DNA from: Paenalcaligenes sp050487225
Lineage (GTDB): Bacteria > Pseudomonadota > Gammaproteobacteria > Burkholderiales > Burkholderiaceae_B
Length of the DNA stretch: 64,000 nt
NCBI RefSeq assembly: GCF_050487225.1
Contig: NZ_JBKQGY010000002.1
Coordinates: forward strand, 62,001 to 126,000
Direction of reading: 5' to 3'
Part shown: positions 52,201 to 59,548 of the stretch, in pieces
Position numbering within the stretch: position 1 is the first letter of the stretch
Layout: each line of letters begins with the position of its first letter
Made by a program: the position numbers and the translations under genes
Notes under the pieces: model-generated
What the model was told of the DNA's origin: nothing
Databases searched by the model: none
Seen by the model: the letters and a program-made list of their open reading frames with translations, nothing else

Positions 52201-53546
52201 GGCGGGGGCAACCATTGAAATTGCTGGTCGCCGGACCGACGTACAAGGCTGTTGAGGAGATTATTGGTCGTGTTGTTGAGGCGTTAGACAACGATGCAAC
52301 CTGTCCTGCTGAGGTCTTTGTTGGATATTCCTCGTCGCAAATGCCAAAGTCATTCACGGCAGGTAACTCGCATCTACGGGTCGAATCATTCAACCTAAAC
52401 AAGGACAATCAAGAAACAAAGGATTGCCTGGCTAGCCTGGCTAAAACCGATGTTGTCACGATTGTCGCCACGGCGACGATGCAGGCGTACAAGCTCGCCG
52501 AGTGGACCTATGGTCGCCATGTTGCGCCGATTTTTGACGTCGTGATTGTCGATGAAAGCTCTCAGGTTCAGGTCACACACGCAATCTCGCCACTGGCCAC
52601 CTTGAAGGACGATGCGAGACTGATCATTGCTGGCGATCATCTTCAGATGCCGCCTATCATGGCGCTTGAACCACCCAAGGGTTCCGAATACCTGGTGGGC
52701 AGCATCCAGAAATACCTGCTCGACCGTCCGTTTGGCAGCCAAATCGTTCCATGTCCGCTGGAAGAGAACTACCGCTCGGCGGAGGACATTGTTGCCTATG
52801 CCCGCACGATCGGCTACCGATCGACGTTGAAGGCGTCAAACGCCGCGACGGCACTTCATCTCTTGGCGGCGGTGCCAACTCCCGCATCAAGTTTTCCAGG
52901 GGCCTTCCCTTGGTCATCTCTGTGGCCGGATATTCTTGACCCCACGAAGAAGGTGCTGACGTTGCTCCATGACGATGATCTATCGTCCCAAAGCAATTCC
53001 TTCGAAGCCAAGATCGTCGCCGCCTTGACATGGTGCCTGAGGCAGACAGTGAGCGCAGAACTTGATGGGCGAGGTGTCGTGACGCATGCGATACCTACGC
53101 CCGATCAGTTCTGGGGGCAGTGCATCGGAATCGTGACGCCGCATCGCGCTCAACGTGCCCTGGTGGTTCGAGAACTGCGGTCAATATTCCCGTCTGATCC
53201 GCCGAACTTGATCGACTCGGCTGTTGATACCGTGGAAAAGTTCCAGGGTGGTCAGCGGCACACGATCGTTGTGACTTTTGGTGTCGGGGACGCGGACGTG
53301 ATCATGGGAGAGGAAGCGTTCCTGATGCAGCTAGAGAGGACAAACGTGGCCATCTCGCGCGCGATGGCCAAGTGCCTGGTAGTCATGCCAATGACCCTGG
53401 CAGGGCATGTCCCTCAAGACAAGAAGGCGATCGAAACTGCACACGCGATCAAAGACTACGTCGACGAATTCTGTAATCAGGAACTTGTTGATCAAGTCTC
53501 GTTCGGATCAACGTCGAGACAAGCGAAGCTGCGTTACCACCAATAG
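49290..53546 (+). CDS. RecB/Cas4-like nuclease fused to UPF1-type SF1 helicase
   Basis: The 1418-residue protein has a TM0106-type RecB nuclease at its N-terminus. GIGVLQTAGRDFEDERNDQLI and SIIDVKHTSEANPSYSAEVALYALF carry the acidic and DVK residues. Cys22, Cys304, Cys307 and Cys332 are placed like the iron-sulfur ligands of Cas4, AddB and Dna2. The middle (about 400-850) is unassigned. The helicase has Walker A GPPGTGKT near 947, DESSQ near 1087, and the C-terminal block VEKFQGGQRHTIVVTF with RTNVAISRA. The layout recalls Dna2, which resects DNA ends. It is last in the defence operon. Confidence 0.85.
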   Translation: MPSTAKKRISKSTLSMFLRTKCDRELYLSLHEDSELDAHGMPVPLQARPGIGVLQTAGRDFEDERNDQLIQAFGSLVIYQPDKGGANKPVKAPLASLLGKITALPSIILQGKFEPSSFQNAVMANIGLQPGQITQVPPIAGLIPDIIVVRQATADDEEVGPDGCRRRIDSATETRRALSIIDVKHTSEANPSYSAEVALYALFLANWIADQGLQNEYFVTIRSYLWTRFKQGQSELDALMSGTSPATAIQYLSALIADSEDANLRFYLPTVLHFFREDLLRVIAVGDASTNGWQNLEWHVDGRCSACDWLGHEKWANSKDKARIAAQPNHYCYPAAKLTGHLSQIAGMTRGARKTLQINAIQDTAGAASAPSAHPAFQQHSHLKKERSRIPARAQALISSATTVDSAAVLASLAPAPQLHVAIAVNFDPSAGLLTGLSILGRATAYVTGQSPRQFATKCFVVDQKALADEWVALEGLLSTLSDLIDQAETFVRAAGRTPLTAQIAFWEKRQFEELCAAMGRHLPRVLSLTNRKTKALAWLFPADELIEKPDGAVSPCVVFVDEIVRRVVFAPTPHVITLFDTVETYYSGPGPVRLGDAFYREFLTNGIPRERIYEIWSNVTTIKRGSVTVPRNTVIQEFGNALEKQCRALNSIVERLRTDFKGQLKANAPKLTLSIPQGARDVAFDSKLWVWWEELQYHTKKLESHQRLALDAEALEASYEAVRLTNGQPTGTSNEYVFDVLPGSTEAKLDDNEGYLALGKEGHPGLPLQRGRDLIAGGAPLHPGQNDTLLAPLWSVLSVTLVSFDRGMQKAVLKLTNWREPAFVPYLLANSTVDLLNDIFITKGQGSFKWYETVKRILTAVGNPSIAVADSNAATAMGARTPRPGSDPVTPLARVLWEADALHATSVVAATQASSVAAYAKAKHNLNKSQTDAVTQAAEKGLTIIWGPPGTGKTQTLAGCIHGLVHDAVRRGQPLKLLVAGPTYKAVEEIIGRVVEALDNDATCPAEVFVGYSSSQMPKSFTAGNSHLRVESFNLNKDNQETKDCLASLAKTDVVTIVATATMQAYKLAEWTYGRHVAPIFDVVIVDESSQVQVTHAISPLATLKDDARLIIAGDHLQMPPIMALEPPKGSEYLVGSIQKYLLDRPFGSQIVPCPLEENYRSAEDIVAYARTIGYRSTLKASNAATALHLLAAVPTPASSFPGAFPWSSLWPDILDPTKKVLTLLHDDDLSSQSNSFEAKIVAALTWCLRQTVSAELDGRGVVTHAIPTPDQFWGQCIGIVTPHRAQRALVVRELRSIFPSDPPNLIDSAVDTVEKFQGGQRHTIVVTFGVGDADVIMGEEAFLMQLERTNVAISRAMAKCLVVMPMTLAGHVPQDKKAIETAHAIKDYVDEFCNQELVDQVSFGSTSRQAKLRYHQ

Positions 53547-53558
53547 CAGCGGCAGTAA

Positions 53559-54707
53559 TCAAATTCTTTCGACGTGAAAATCGAACTCGACGGCGGCGGC
53601 AGACTCGGCTTTCATCTGATCTGCTTGCCGCTTGCCAACATCAGCTGACTTTGCTGAGCGCGTAGAAACCAAGCGCCAATTGACTCCAGATTCTTGCAAA
53701 GAGTCTCCGAAGAGCTTTTTTGCATCAACCAACGCTGACGGAATTATTCCGAATCGGACGTACATATGGAGCGATTCGGAGGACGAAGCAGCATTGGCAA
53801 TATTGCGCCAAACATTTCCAAGCGAGGCTGCAAATGCCTGTTGCCCACCGTGATTAAGTTGCGGGCCAGCTGAATAGTCAATGGAATCAGGGCCGCCCAG
53901 AAACCAGTTTCTCAACCATTGATCTTGAACATATGTTCGCATTCCATAGTAGGGGGGGGAGGTTATTACAACCGAGGGCGCATTACTAATCGACTGAAAC
54001 AACTCTTCCGATTGAGCGTCTCCATGTAGGACATGAGATATCGGACATGGGGAGGCTTGATCAAGTCCAGCCAACCGCTCTATCTTTCGACGCAGTACTC
54101 GGAGTACATCAATCTTTGGCGCTTTGAGGTCGCGTTCCTTCCAGAATCGAACAGCGTAGTCCGGTTTTGACGCGTAAGTCCTTGGCATTTGATTTGAAAA
54201 GTAGCCCGCGCTCTCAAGATGCTTGGGGAGTGGGCCGTGCAAACACCCCAGTGCGGCAGCACGCAATATGGACGACGCATCCGTTTCATTTCCGAGTCCA
54301 AGCAATCCTTCGCGCAGAGCGCAAATATCACGGAGCGTCGACCGGTGATACGCGGCACGGAAGAATGGAGTGTCTGGCAAGTCGGCTGGCTCGGCGTCTG
54401 CAATCAGTTCCGCAGCAAGCTTTAGAGGAGCCTCGATGTCGCAGCTCGCAAGCTTGGCTTTTGCAATAGCAACAGCAACAGGCGACGAATCAATACCCCA
54501 GGCAGAAAGTCCAAATTTTCGAGCAGAGAATAACGTGGTGCCCCGACCACAAAATGGGTCGAGCACAACTGGCTGTTCCTTTAGATGCTTTTTGAGCACC
54601 CTATTCGGATACTCAAGCGGAAACATCGTAAAGTAAGGGCAAATTGCGTTCAGCGCATTTTCTTTTTTGTAGGCGAGGGCCACGTTCTGAGTACTTGTGT
54701 TTGACAT
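53559..54707 (-). CDS. DNA aminomethyltransferase (TSPPY type)
   Basis: The 382-residue protein has motif I DPFCGRGTT near residue 48 and the catalytic TSPPYYG near 247. The intervening 200 residues are probably the target recognition part. TSPPY is most often seen in N4-cytosine enzymes and some N6-adenine ones, so the base cannot be fixed. It is convergent with the nuclease-helicase gene (12 bp between stops) and visibly richer in A/T than the operon, suggesting separate acquisition. No dedicated endonuclease is adjacent on its strand; it may protect DNA from one of the nearby nucleases. Confidence 0.85.
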   Translation of the reverse strand: MSNTSTQNVALAYKKENALNAICPYFTMFPLEYPNRVLKKHLKEQPVVLDPFCGRGTTLFSARKFGLSAWGIDSSPVAVAIAKAKLASCDIEAPLKLAAELIADAEPADLPDTPFFRAAYHRSTLRDICALREGLLGLGNETDASSILRAAALGCLHGPLPKHLESAGYFSNQMPRTYASKPDYAVRFWKERDLKAPKIDVLRVLRRKIERLAGLDQASPCPISHVLHGDAQSEELFQSISNAPSVVITSPPYYGMRTYVQDQWLRNWFLGGPDSIDYSAGPQLNHGGQQAFAASLGNVWRNIANAASSSESLHMYVRFGIIPSALVDAKKLFGDSLQESGVNWRLVSTRSAKSADVGKRQADQMKAESAAAVEFDFHVERI

Positions 54708-54725
54708 GAATTTTAGATATAAGGA

Positions 54726-55475
54726 TTAGTCTACACGGCAATGGGTGCGTAGGGAACCATTGGCGGCGTTAGCTCTATCCGGAGTGTGTGCTTTGTGCAA
54801 GGTTATCCCTTCCAACAGCAGTCTGCGGCAGTAGCTCCATTCAACGACCTGGCCGCTGTTGAAGAGAACCAGCATGGTGCAGAGCATGGCAAGGGTCATG
54901 CTCTGCGACAGATCCGGCAGAAAACGCTGTGCTTGCTCGGTTTCCTCGCTATGCCCTGCATCAGTTTGGGCGATTTTCTGAAAGTCATTGTTGATTTTGC
55001 AGACGACCCCCAGTTTGCCCAATTGCTTCAGCAGGCTCGCACCCTGCAGACGTAGCAAAATCCGCTCAGACGTGCTGGTAGACGTCTGCCGCATCCCGCC
55101 TATCAGGCCATCAACTTGGGCAGCCAGCTGTCGCATCAGTTTCTTTTGCTGTTGCAAAGGCATGCTGTGTTGAAAGGCATCATCGAGCAGCAGCTCATCT
55201 ATTTCCGAAAGCAGTGCAATGCTATTGGCAACCCGGCGATAACTGTCGGCCAGTTTTTCGAGCTTGCGTATCCGTGAGCTATGTGTCTCCACCGAACAGT
55301 TGTTGGTGCCGAAAAAGGTGAGTGCAGCTAACTCCTCAAAGAAGCTCGACTGAATTTCGTGTGGCAGCGCCTTGAAGTCGCGATGTTGCTGAATTTTTGC
55401 AATCAGGCGCTCCCTGAATAGTAAGCGTCCTGCCTCCGTGTCGGGCAGGTACTCACTGTGTTTTACTGACTTCAC
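54726..55475 (-). CDS. Unrecognised protein cotranscribed with the integrase
   Basis: This 249-residue, mainly helical protein starts at GTG 55475, which lies inside the end of the integrase gene and follows GGGAGAG; an ATG at 55502 is also in frame. The sequence (SEYLPDTEAGRLLFRERLIAKIQQHRDF, RILLRLQGASLLKQLGKLGVV) has no known motif, signal or membrane segment. The 23-bp overlap with the integrase implies coupled translation, so an accessory role in integration or element maintenance is possible. Function unknown. Confidence 0.65.
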   Translation of the reverse strand: MKSVKHSEYLPDTEAGRLLFRERLIAKIQQHRDFKALPHEIQSSFFEELAALTFFGTNNCSVETHSSRIRKLEKLADSYRRVANSIALLSEIDELLLDDAFQHSMPLQQQKKLMRQLAAQVDGLIGGMRQTSTSTSERILLRLQGASLLKQLGKLGVVCKINNDFQKIAQTDAGHSEETEQAQRFLPDLSQSMTLAMLCTMLVLFNSGQVVEWSYCRRLLLEGITLHKAHTPDRANAANGSLRTHCRVD

Positions 55476-56649
55476 CTGTGCTCTCCCGCTTCCAGAGTTC
55501 AAGCTTGTCCGCCCATGCCTGCATCATGCCCCGCCGCTCTTCGAGGTAGGTGGCATGGTTGTAGGTGCGGCGTACCGAGTTGGGTTCCGAATGGGCAAGC
55601 TGCGCCTCAATGGCATCCGGGCGGTAGCCCATTTCGTTCAGCCGGGTGCTGCCCGTGGTTCTGGTGCCATGCGGGCTGTAGGTGCCGCTCCAGCCCAGCA
55701 CCTTGAGCGCCTGCCGGATCGAATGCACTGACATCGGCCTGTTGCGGTCATCCCTGCCGGGGAAGAGGTGCGTCCGGTCGCCGCTAATGGCGCGCAGGCG
55801 CCGCAACATCTCTATGGCCTGCGTTGGCAGTGGCACCACATGCTCGCGGCGGGCTTTCATGCGCCGAGCTGGGATCGTCCAAAGCGCGGCATCGAGATCG
55901 AATTCAGCCCATTCCGCTTCTGCCGCTTCGCTGGGACGCGCCAGTGTCCACCACATCAACTGTATGCAGAAATTGACCTGATAGCCGCAACGGTGGTTGT
56001 CGAAGTCGCTGAGCAGCTTGCCGATCTGCGCGGTGGTCAGTGCCGTCTTGTGTTGCGTCTTGTTGGCGGGCAACGCCTTGCGGACGGGCCAGACGGGATC
56101 GTTGTCTGCCCGCAAGGTGGCGACGGCCAACTCGAAAATGCCGGACATGGTGCGCTTGGCTTCGGCGGCGACGGTCGGCGCACCGCGCTTTACGGTCTTG
56201 GTGAGGATGTCGAGAACGTGCGCGGGGGTGATGTCACGCACAGGTAGCTTGCCGATGCTGGGGAATACCACCCGCTCCAGCATGTCCAGGCGGCGTTTCT
56301 TGGTGATGTCTTCCCAGTCCCGCAGAGCCAGCCATTCTTTGGCGACCATCTCAAAAGTATTGGTGGAATCCTGTTCGCGCTTGAGGCGCTCAAGCTGCCG
56401 GTGCTGAACGGGGTTGATGCCCTGCTTGACCAGCTTCCGCGCCTCCTCGCACTTGTCCCGCGCTTCGGCCAGGCTGACGGTGGGGTAGTCGCCCAGCGCG
56501 AACCACGATCCCTTGCCACCCAGCTTGAAGCGGTAGCGCCAAGCCTTTACCCCATTGGGCTTCACTTCGAGGTAAAGGCCGCGAAGGTCATTCAGGCGGT
56601 AGAGCTGCTCCTTCGGTTTGGCAGCACGGCAGTGGGCATCTGTCAGCAC
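55453..56649 (-). CDS. P4-type tyrosine integrase
   Basis: This site-specific recombinase has an N-terminal DUF4102 arm-binding domain (YRLNDLRGLYLEVKPNGVKAWRYRFKLGGKGSWFALGDYP). The catalytic domain has the first arginine in LARPSEAA (about 235), HGTR (about 326) and the terminal YNHATY with the nucleophile (about 364). I start at GTG 56649 (LTDAHCRAAKPKEQ), the usual family beginning; the frame is open to 56715. It lies just inside the right attachment site, transcribed inward, and should catalyse insertion into the 3' end of ychF. It looks intact. Confidence 0.93.
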   Translation of the reverse strand: MLTDAHCRAAKPKEQLYRLNDLRGLYLEVKPNGVKAWRYRFKLGGKGSWFALGDYPTVSLAEARDKCEEARKLVKQGINPVQHRQLERLKREQDSTNTFEMVAKEWLALRDWEDITKKRRLDMLERVVFPSIGKLPVRDITPAHVLDILTKTVKRGAPTVAAEAKRTMSGIFELAVATLRADNDPVWPVRKALPANKTQHKTALTTAQIGKLLSDFDNHRCGYQVNFCIQLMWWTLARPSEAAEAEWAEFDLDAALWTIPARRMKARREHVVPLPTQAIEMLRRLRAISGDRTHLFPGRDDRNRPMSVHSIRQALKVLGWSGTYSPHGTRTTGSTRLNEMGYRPDAIEAQLAHSEPNSVRRTYNHATYLEERRGMMQAWADKLELWKRESTGEVSKTQ

Positions 56650-56736
56650 GGTGTCACGAGATCGGCAATGAGGAACGACAGAAGGATCATATACGCCTTC
56701 CGCCGCCTCGTCCAATCTTTATATACACCAGTATAG

Positions 56737-56744
56737 TCACTTTG
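56737..56744. repeat. Possible integrase arm site, right end
   Basis: TCACTTTG here matches the two similar words at the left end of the element. It lies upstream of the integrase, in a stretch with TATACT and TATAAA words that could form the integrase promoter. Confidence 0.3.
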
Positions 56745-56784
56745 CGCAGGCAAGGCCGAGCAACATCATGCAATCGTCAGAAAC

Positions 56785-56810
56785 GAAAAACCCCGGATTT
56801 TCCGGGGTTC
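56785..56810 (-). terminator. Terminator downstream of ychF, inside the element
   Basis: AACCCCGGA and TCCGGGGTT enclose three T residues; on the minus strand the stem runs into TTTTT. It ends transcription coming from ychF before the integrase region, so the element brings its own terminator for the gene it enters. Confidence 0.75.
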
Positions 56811-56870
56811 TAGCGTTTTTTCAAGGCTTCAAAGCAATCTTATGAAATGCTGAGAAATGGCTCTCTAGGG

Positions 56871-57962
56871 TCAGACGTTAAACAAGAAGTTCAACACGTC
56901 GCCATCTTTCACAATGTATTCTTTACCTTCAGCGCGCATCTTGCCCGCTTCTTTAGCACCTTGCTCGCCTTTGAACTGAATGAAATCATCGTATGCAATG
57001 GTTTGCGCACGAATGAAACCACGCTCAAAGTCGGTGTGAATCACACCAGCAGCTTGAGGAGCTGTAGCACCCACAGGCACGGTCCATGCACGTACTTCTT
57101 TCACACCAGCGGTGAAGTAGGTTTGCAAGCCCAGCAGTTTGTAGCCAGCACGAATCACACGATTCAAACCAGCTTCTTCCATACCCATGTCTTCCAAGAA
57201 AGCGGCTTTATCCTCGTCGTCCAACTGGGCGATTTCAGCTTCCACGGCAGCACATACCGCTACAACTGGAGATTTTTCTTTCTCGGCGTATTCGCGTACT
57301 TTGTCCAAGAATGGGTTGTTCTCGAAACCGTCTTCTTTAACGTTCGCTACGTACATAGCAGGCTTAGCGGTAATGAAACAGAACTGCTTCAAATCAACCA
57401 ACTCGGCTTCATCAAAATCCAATGCACGTACGGGTGTGCCTTGGCCCAGCGCTTCAATGATGCGCTCTAGTGATTTGCACAAACGAATAGCGTCTTTATC
57501 ACCAGAACGTGCCGTGCGGCTATTACGTTGCAATGCTCGCTCAGCACTGGCTAAGTCAGCCAATGCCAATTCAGTGTGGATCACTTCTAAGTCGTTCAGT
57601 GGATCGATTTTGCCGGCCACGTGAACCACGTTCTCGTCTTCGAAACAACGCACCACGTGCACGATAGCATCGGTTTCACGGATATTGGCCAAGAACTGGT
57701 TGCCCAAGCCTTCACCTTCTGATGCACCAGCTACCAAACCCGCGATATCCACGAACTCTACTACCGCAGGTAGAACACGCTCAGGGTTAACGATTTTAGC
57801 CAGCTCACCCAAACGAGCATCCGGCACTTCCACAATCCCTACGTTAGGCTCGATGGTGCAGAATGGATAGTTTTCTGCAGCAATACCAGCTTTGGTAAGG
57901 GCGTTGAACAGAGTAGATTTACCTACGTTGGGCAAGCCAACAATGCCGCATTGAAGTGACAT
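56871..57962 (-). CDS. ychF: Redox-regulated ATPase YchF
   Basis: YchF is an Obg-family P-loop protein that prefers ATP, binds ribosomes and affects the oxidative stress response. GIVGLPNVGKSTLFN is Walker A at the start, NYPFCTIEPNVGIVEVPD the switch region, and a TGS domain ends the protein with GEDVLNFLFNV-like GDVLNFLFNV. Length 363 is complete. The last codons overlap the right attachment site of the element; the displaced old end is at 29944-29957 and encodes the same residues, so the insertion leaves the protein unchanged. Confidence 0.96.
   Translation of the reverse strand: MSLQCGIVGLPNVGKSTLFNALTKAGIAAENYPFCTIEPNVGIVEVPDARLGELAKIVNPERVLPAVVEFVDIAGLVAGASEGEGLGNQFLANIRETDAIVHVVRCFEDENVVHVAGKIDPLNDLEVIHTELALADLASAERALQRNSRTARSGDKDAIRLCKSLERIIEALGQGTPVRALDFDEAELVDLKQFCFITAKPAMYVANVKEDGFENNPFLDKVREYAEKEKSPVVAVCAAVEAEIAQLDDEDKAAFLEDMGMEEAGLNRVIRAGYKLLGLQTYFTAGVKEVRAWTVPVGATAPQAAGVIHTDFERGFIRAQTIAYDDFIQFKGEQGAKEAGKMRAEGKEYIVKDGDVLNFLFNV
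56875..56888. repeat. Right attachment site (attR) inside the ychF 3' end
   Basis: ACGTTAAACAAGAA covers the last five codons of ychF and matches the left copy at 29944-29957 in 13 of 14 positions. The stop codon beyond it (TGA) is element-derived; the displaced original is TAA. Confidence 0.8.
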
Positions 57963-58028
57963 GACGTTTCCGAAAACAAGAGAAATTAAAAGGAGTATTG
58001 TAGCGGCTTAGCGGCCATTTCCGAGCAT

Positions 58029-58844
58029 TTACAACATGTGCTCTGGCAAAGTACTAACAATGATCCAAACCAGTAGCAACGGGCCACTATTAAAAATGGC
58101 ATGCAATGCTATAGATGCCGCAATACCGCGTCGTACACGCAGCCACGCTAACACCAATCCGGTGACTAACTGCGGCAGCACTAATAACGGCAACAGTAAC
58201 CACGGCCCATTACCAAAATTGAAATTATAAAGATGCAAACACGCAAAAGCGATGGTTGCCAAGTACATCACCCACGCAAAGTAGCGCACATACCAACGCG
58301 CAAACCTCATGGGCATAGGCTGTTTACCGCTAAGGCGTTGTAACCACAAACGCCAACCTGTTGCGGTTGTAGCACTGGCTCGTAGTGGCACATTGCTCCA
58401 TGCTGGCTGCATCAAGAGCAATACCAGCAACGCCACTAAAGCGATGCTGTACCACACAGGGCCACTAAACAGACACGTAATGACTATAGGCCCCAACCAC
58501 ACAAACTGTAGCGGCCTACGTAAACCGTATCTAAACACCAACTCTTCTACGATGGGCGCCCAGATCAAGGCTTGCAGCCACGGTAAATTCGTAATATCCA
58601 GACGGTGCTGTGCACCTGTAGCACCAGCCACCGATGCCGCCAAGGGGCCAAACAACGCCATGTTGATCGCCCACAAACACAGAGCCCAACACAATAAACG
58701 CTTAAATGGCGCGGCCGCAAACCAGTCCACTTGTACCGCGCTACCTGTTCTACGAATCACATGACGACGGCTTACTGTAGGCCGTCTTAGGAAGGCAAAG
58801 AAATCCTTCAGCTCATCACGAAAACGCACAGGTTTAGCACTCAT
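58029..58844 (-). CDS. CPBP-family intramembrane glutamic protease
   Basis: The 271-residue inner membrane protein has about seven hydrophobic helices. The catalytic EE and following arginine are in PIVEELVFRYGLRR (about residue 91), and the histidine of SIALHAIFNSG is the conserved later motif of the Abi/CAAX family. Substrates are unknown in most bacteria. It starts at the pth stop codon (58844), so the two are translationally coupled; this pairing follows the local gene order rather than a shared pathway. Confidence 0.85.
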   Translation of the reverse strand: MSAKPVRFRDELKDFFAFLRRPTVSRRHVIRRTGSAVQVDWFAAAPFKRLLCWALCLWAINMALFGPLAASVAGATGAQHRLDITNLPWLQALIWAPIVEELVFRYGLRRPLQFVWLGPIVITCLFSGPVWYSIALVALLVLLLMQPAWSNVPLRASATTATGWRLWLQRLSGKQPMPMRFARWYVRYFAWVMYLATIAFACLHLYNFNFGNGPWLLLPLLVLPQLVTGLVLAWLRVRRGIAASIALHAIFNSGPLLLVWIIVSTLPEHML

Positions 58845-59440
58845 TAGGCACGGTTCTCACTATGCAGTTTAGCGGTTGCCACATCCATTTTCCCAGCCAA
58901 GATGTCAGGCAAAATTGCGTCGCAGCGGTAAAGCACATCTTCGATTTGGGACAACTCATCTTTACGCGGAGCATTCAGTACAAAACCAGCCACTTGCTGA
59001 GCCAAGCCCAATGTACGTGGGTGTCCTATACCTATGCGCAAACGCCAGTAATCTGGTGTCGCAAACACTTGGTGTATATCACGCAAACCATTGTGTCCGG
59101 CGTGACCACCTGCAAATTTAATTTTAGCCTGACCAGGCAATAGGTCTAACTCGTCATGCAACACCAGCACTTGATCCGGTGTGAGCTTGTAAAAACGCAT
59201 TAATGCACCAGCGGCCTGACCCGATCTATTCATGTAGGTCATAGGCTTAGCAATGATGACCGCCTCACCCTCAAACCTGCCTTTTGCTACCCACGCGTTA
59301 AAGTTTTTTTCTAGCGTGAACGACGCATGCAGTTGTTGTGCCCACCGATCAGCCAGCCAAAAGCCCGCATTATGGCGAGTTGCTTCATATTCGGGGCCGG
59401 GATTTCCCAAACCAATAATCAAACGTATTGCTTTAGACAT
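58844..59440 (-). CDS. pth: Peptidyl-tRNA hydrolase
   Basis: Pth frees tRNA from peptidyl-tRNA that falls off ribosomes. GLGNPGPEYEATRHNAGFW contains the catalytic histidine near 22; KPMTYMNRSGQA, VLHDELDLLPG and GGHAGHNGLRDI are all present. The length of 198 is normal. It follows rplY, the usual rplY-pth-ychF order, with a terminator between rplY and pth. Confidence 0.96.
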   Translation of the reverse strand: MSKAIRLIIGLGNPGPEYEATRHNAGFWLADRWAQQLHASFTLEKNFNAWVAKGRFEGEAVIIAKPMTYMNRSGQAAGALMRFYKLTPDQVLVLHDELDLLPGQAKIKFAGGHAGHNGLRDIHQVFATPDYWRLRIGIGHPRTLGLAQQVAGFVLNAPRKDELSQIEDVLYRCDAILPDILAGKMDVATAKLHSENRA

Positions 59441-59480
59441 TGCGTATAGGCCTACAACAAACTGATTAGATCAACAAAAA

Positions 59481-59514
59481 CAAACCCCCGACAGAATTTC
59501 TGGCAGGGGTTTTG
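59481..59514 (-). terminator. Terminator after rplY
   Basis: On the minus strand AAACCCCTGCCAGAA pairs with TTCTGTCGGGGGTTT with two mismatches, followed by GTTTTTG. It lies 35 bp after the rplY stop. Confidence 0.7.
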
Positions 59515-59548
59515 TACTGCTATAGATCGTGGAGATCTAAGGTCAGAC

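Larger units (their letters stand above)
29945..56888. mobile_element. Integrated element of about 26.9 kb in the 3' end of ychF
   Basis: The limits are a 14-bp near-perfect direct repeat, one copy inside the last codons of ychF and the other behind clpP. A P4-type integrase lies just inside the right end and an AlpA-like regulator just inside the left. The content is a TrfA-like initiator with iteron origin, an XRE repressor, small envelope-related genes, and a defence island. The G+C is visibly above the flanks. No relaxase, type IV secretion or phage structural genes are present, so it would need help to move between cells. The exact crossover base is not determinable. Confidence 0.82.

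Noticed and set aside
35534..54707. BREX, DISARM or Dnd/Ssp system
   Set aside because: There is no PglZ, BrxC, PglX, DrmA/B, DndA-E or SspB-D gene. Only isolated families (WYL, DUF262) are shared with those systems.
29945..56888. Integrative conjugative element or prophage
   Set aside because: No relaxase, coupling protein, type IV secretion, capsid, portal or terminase genes were found.
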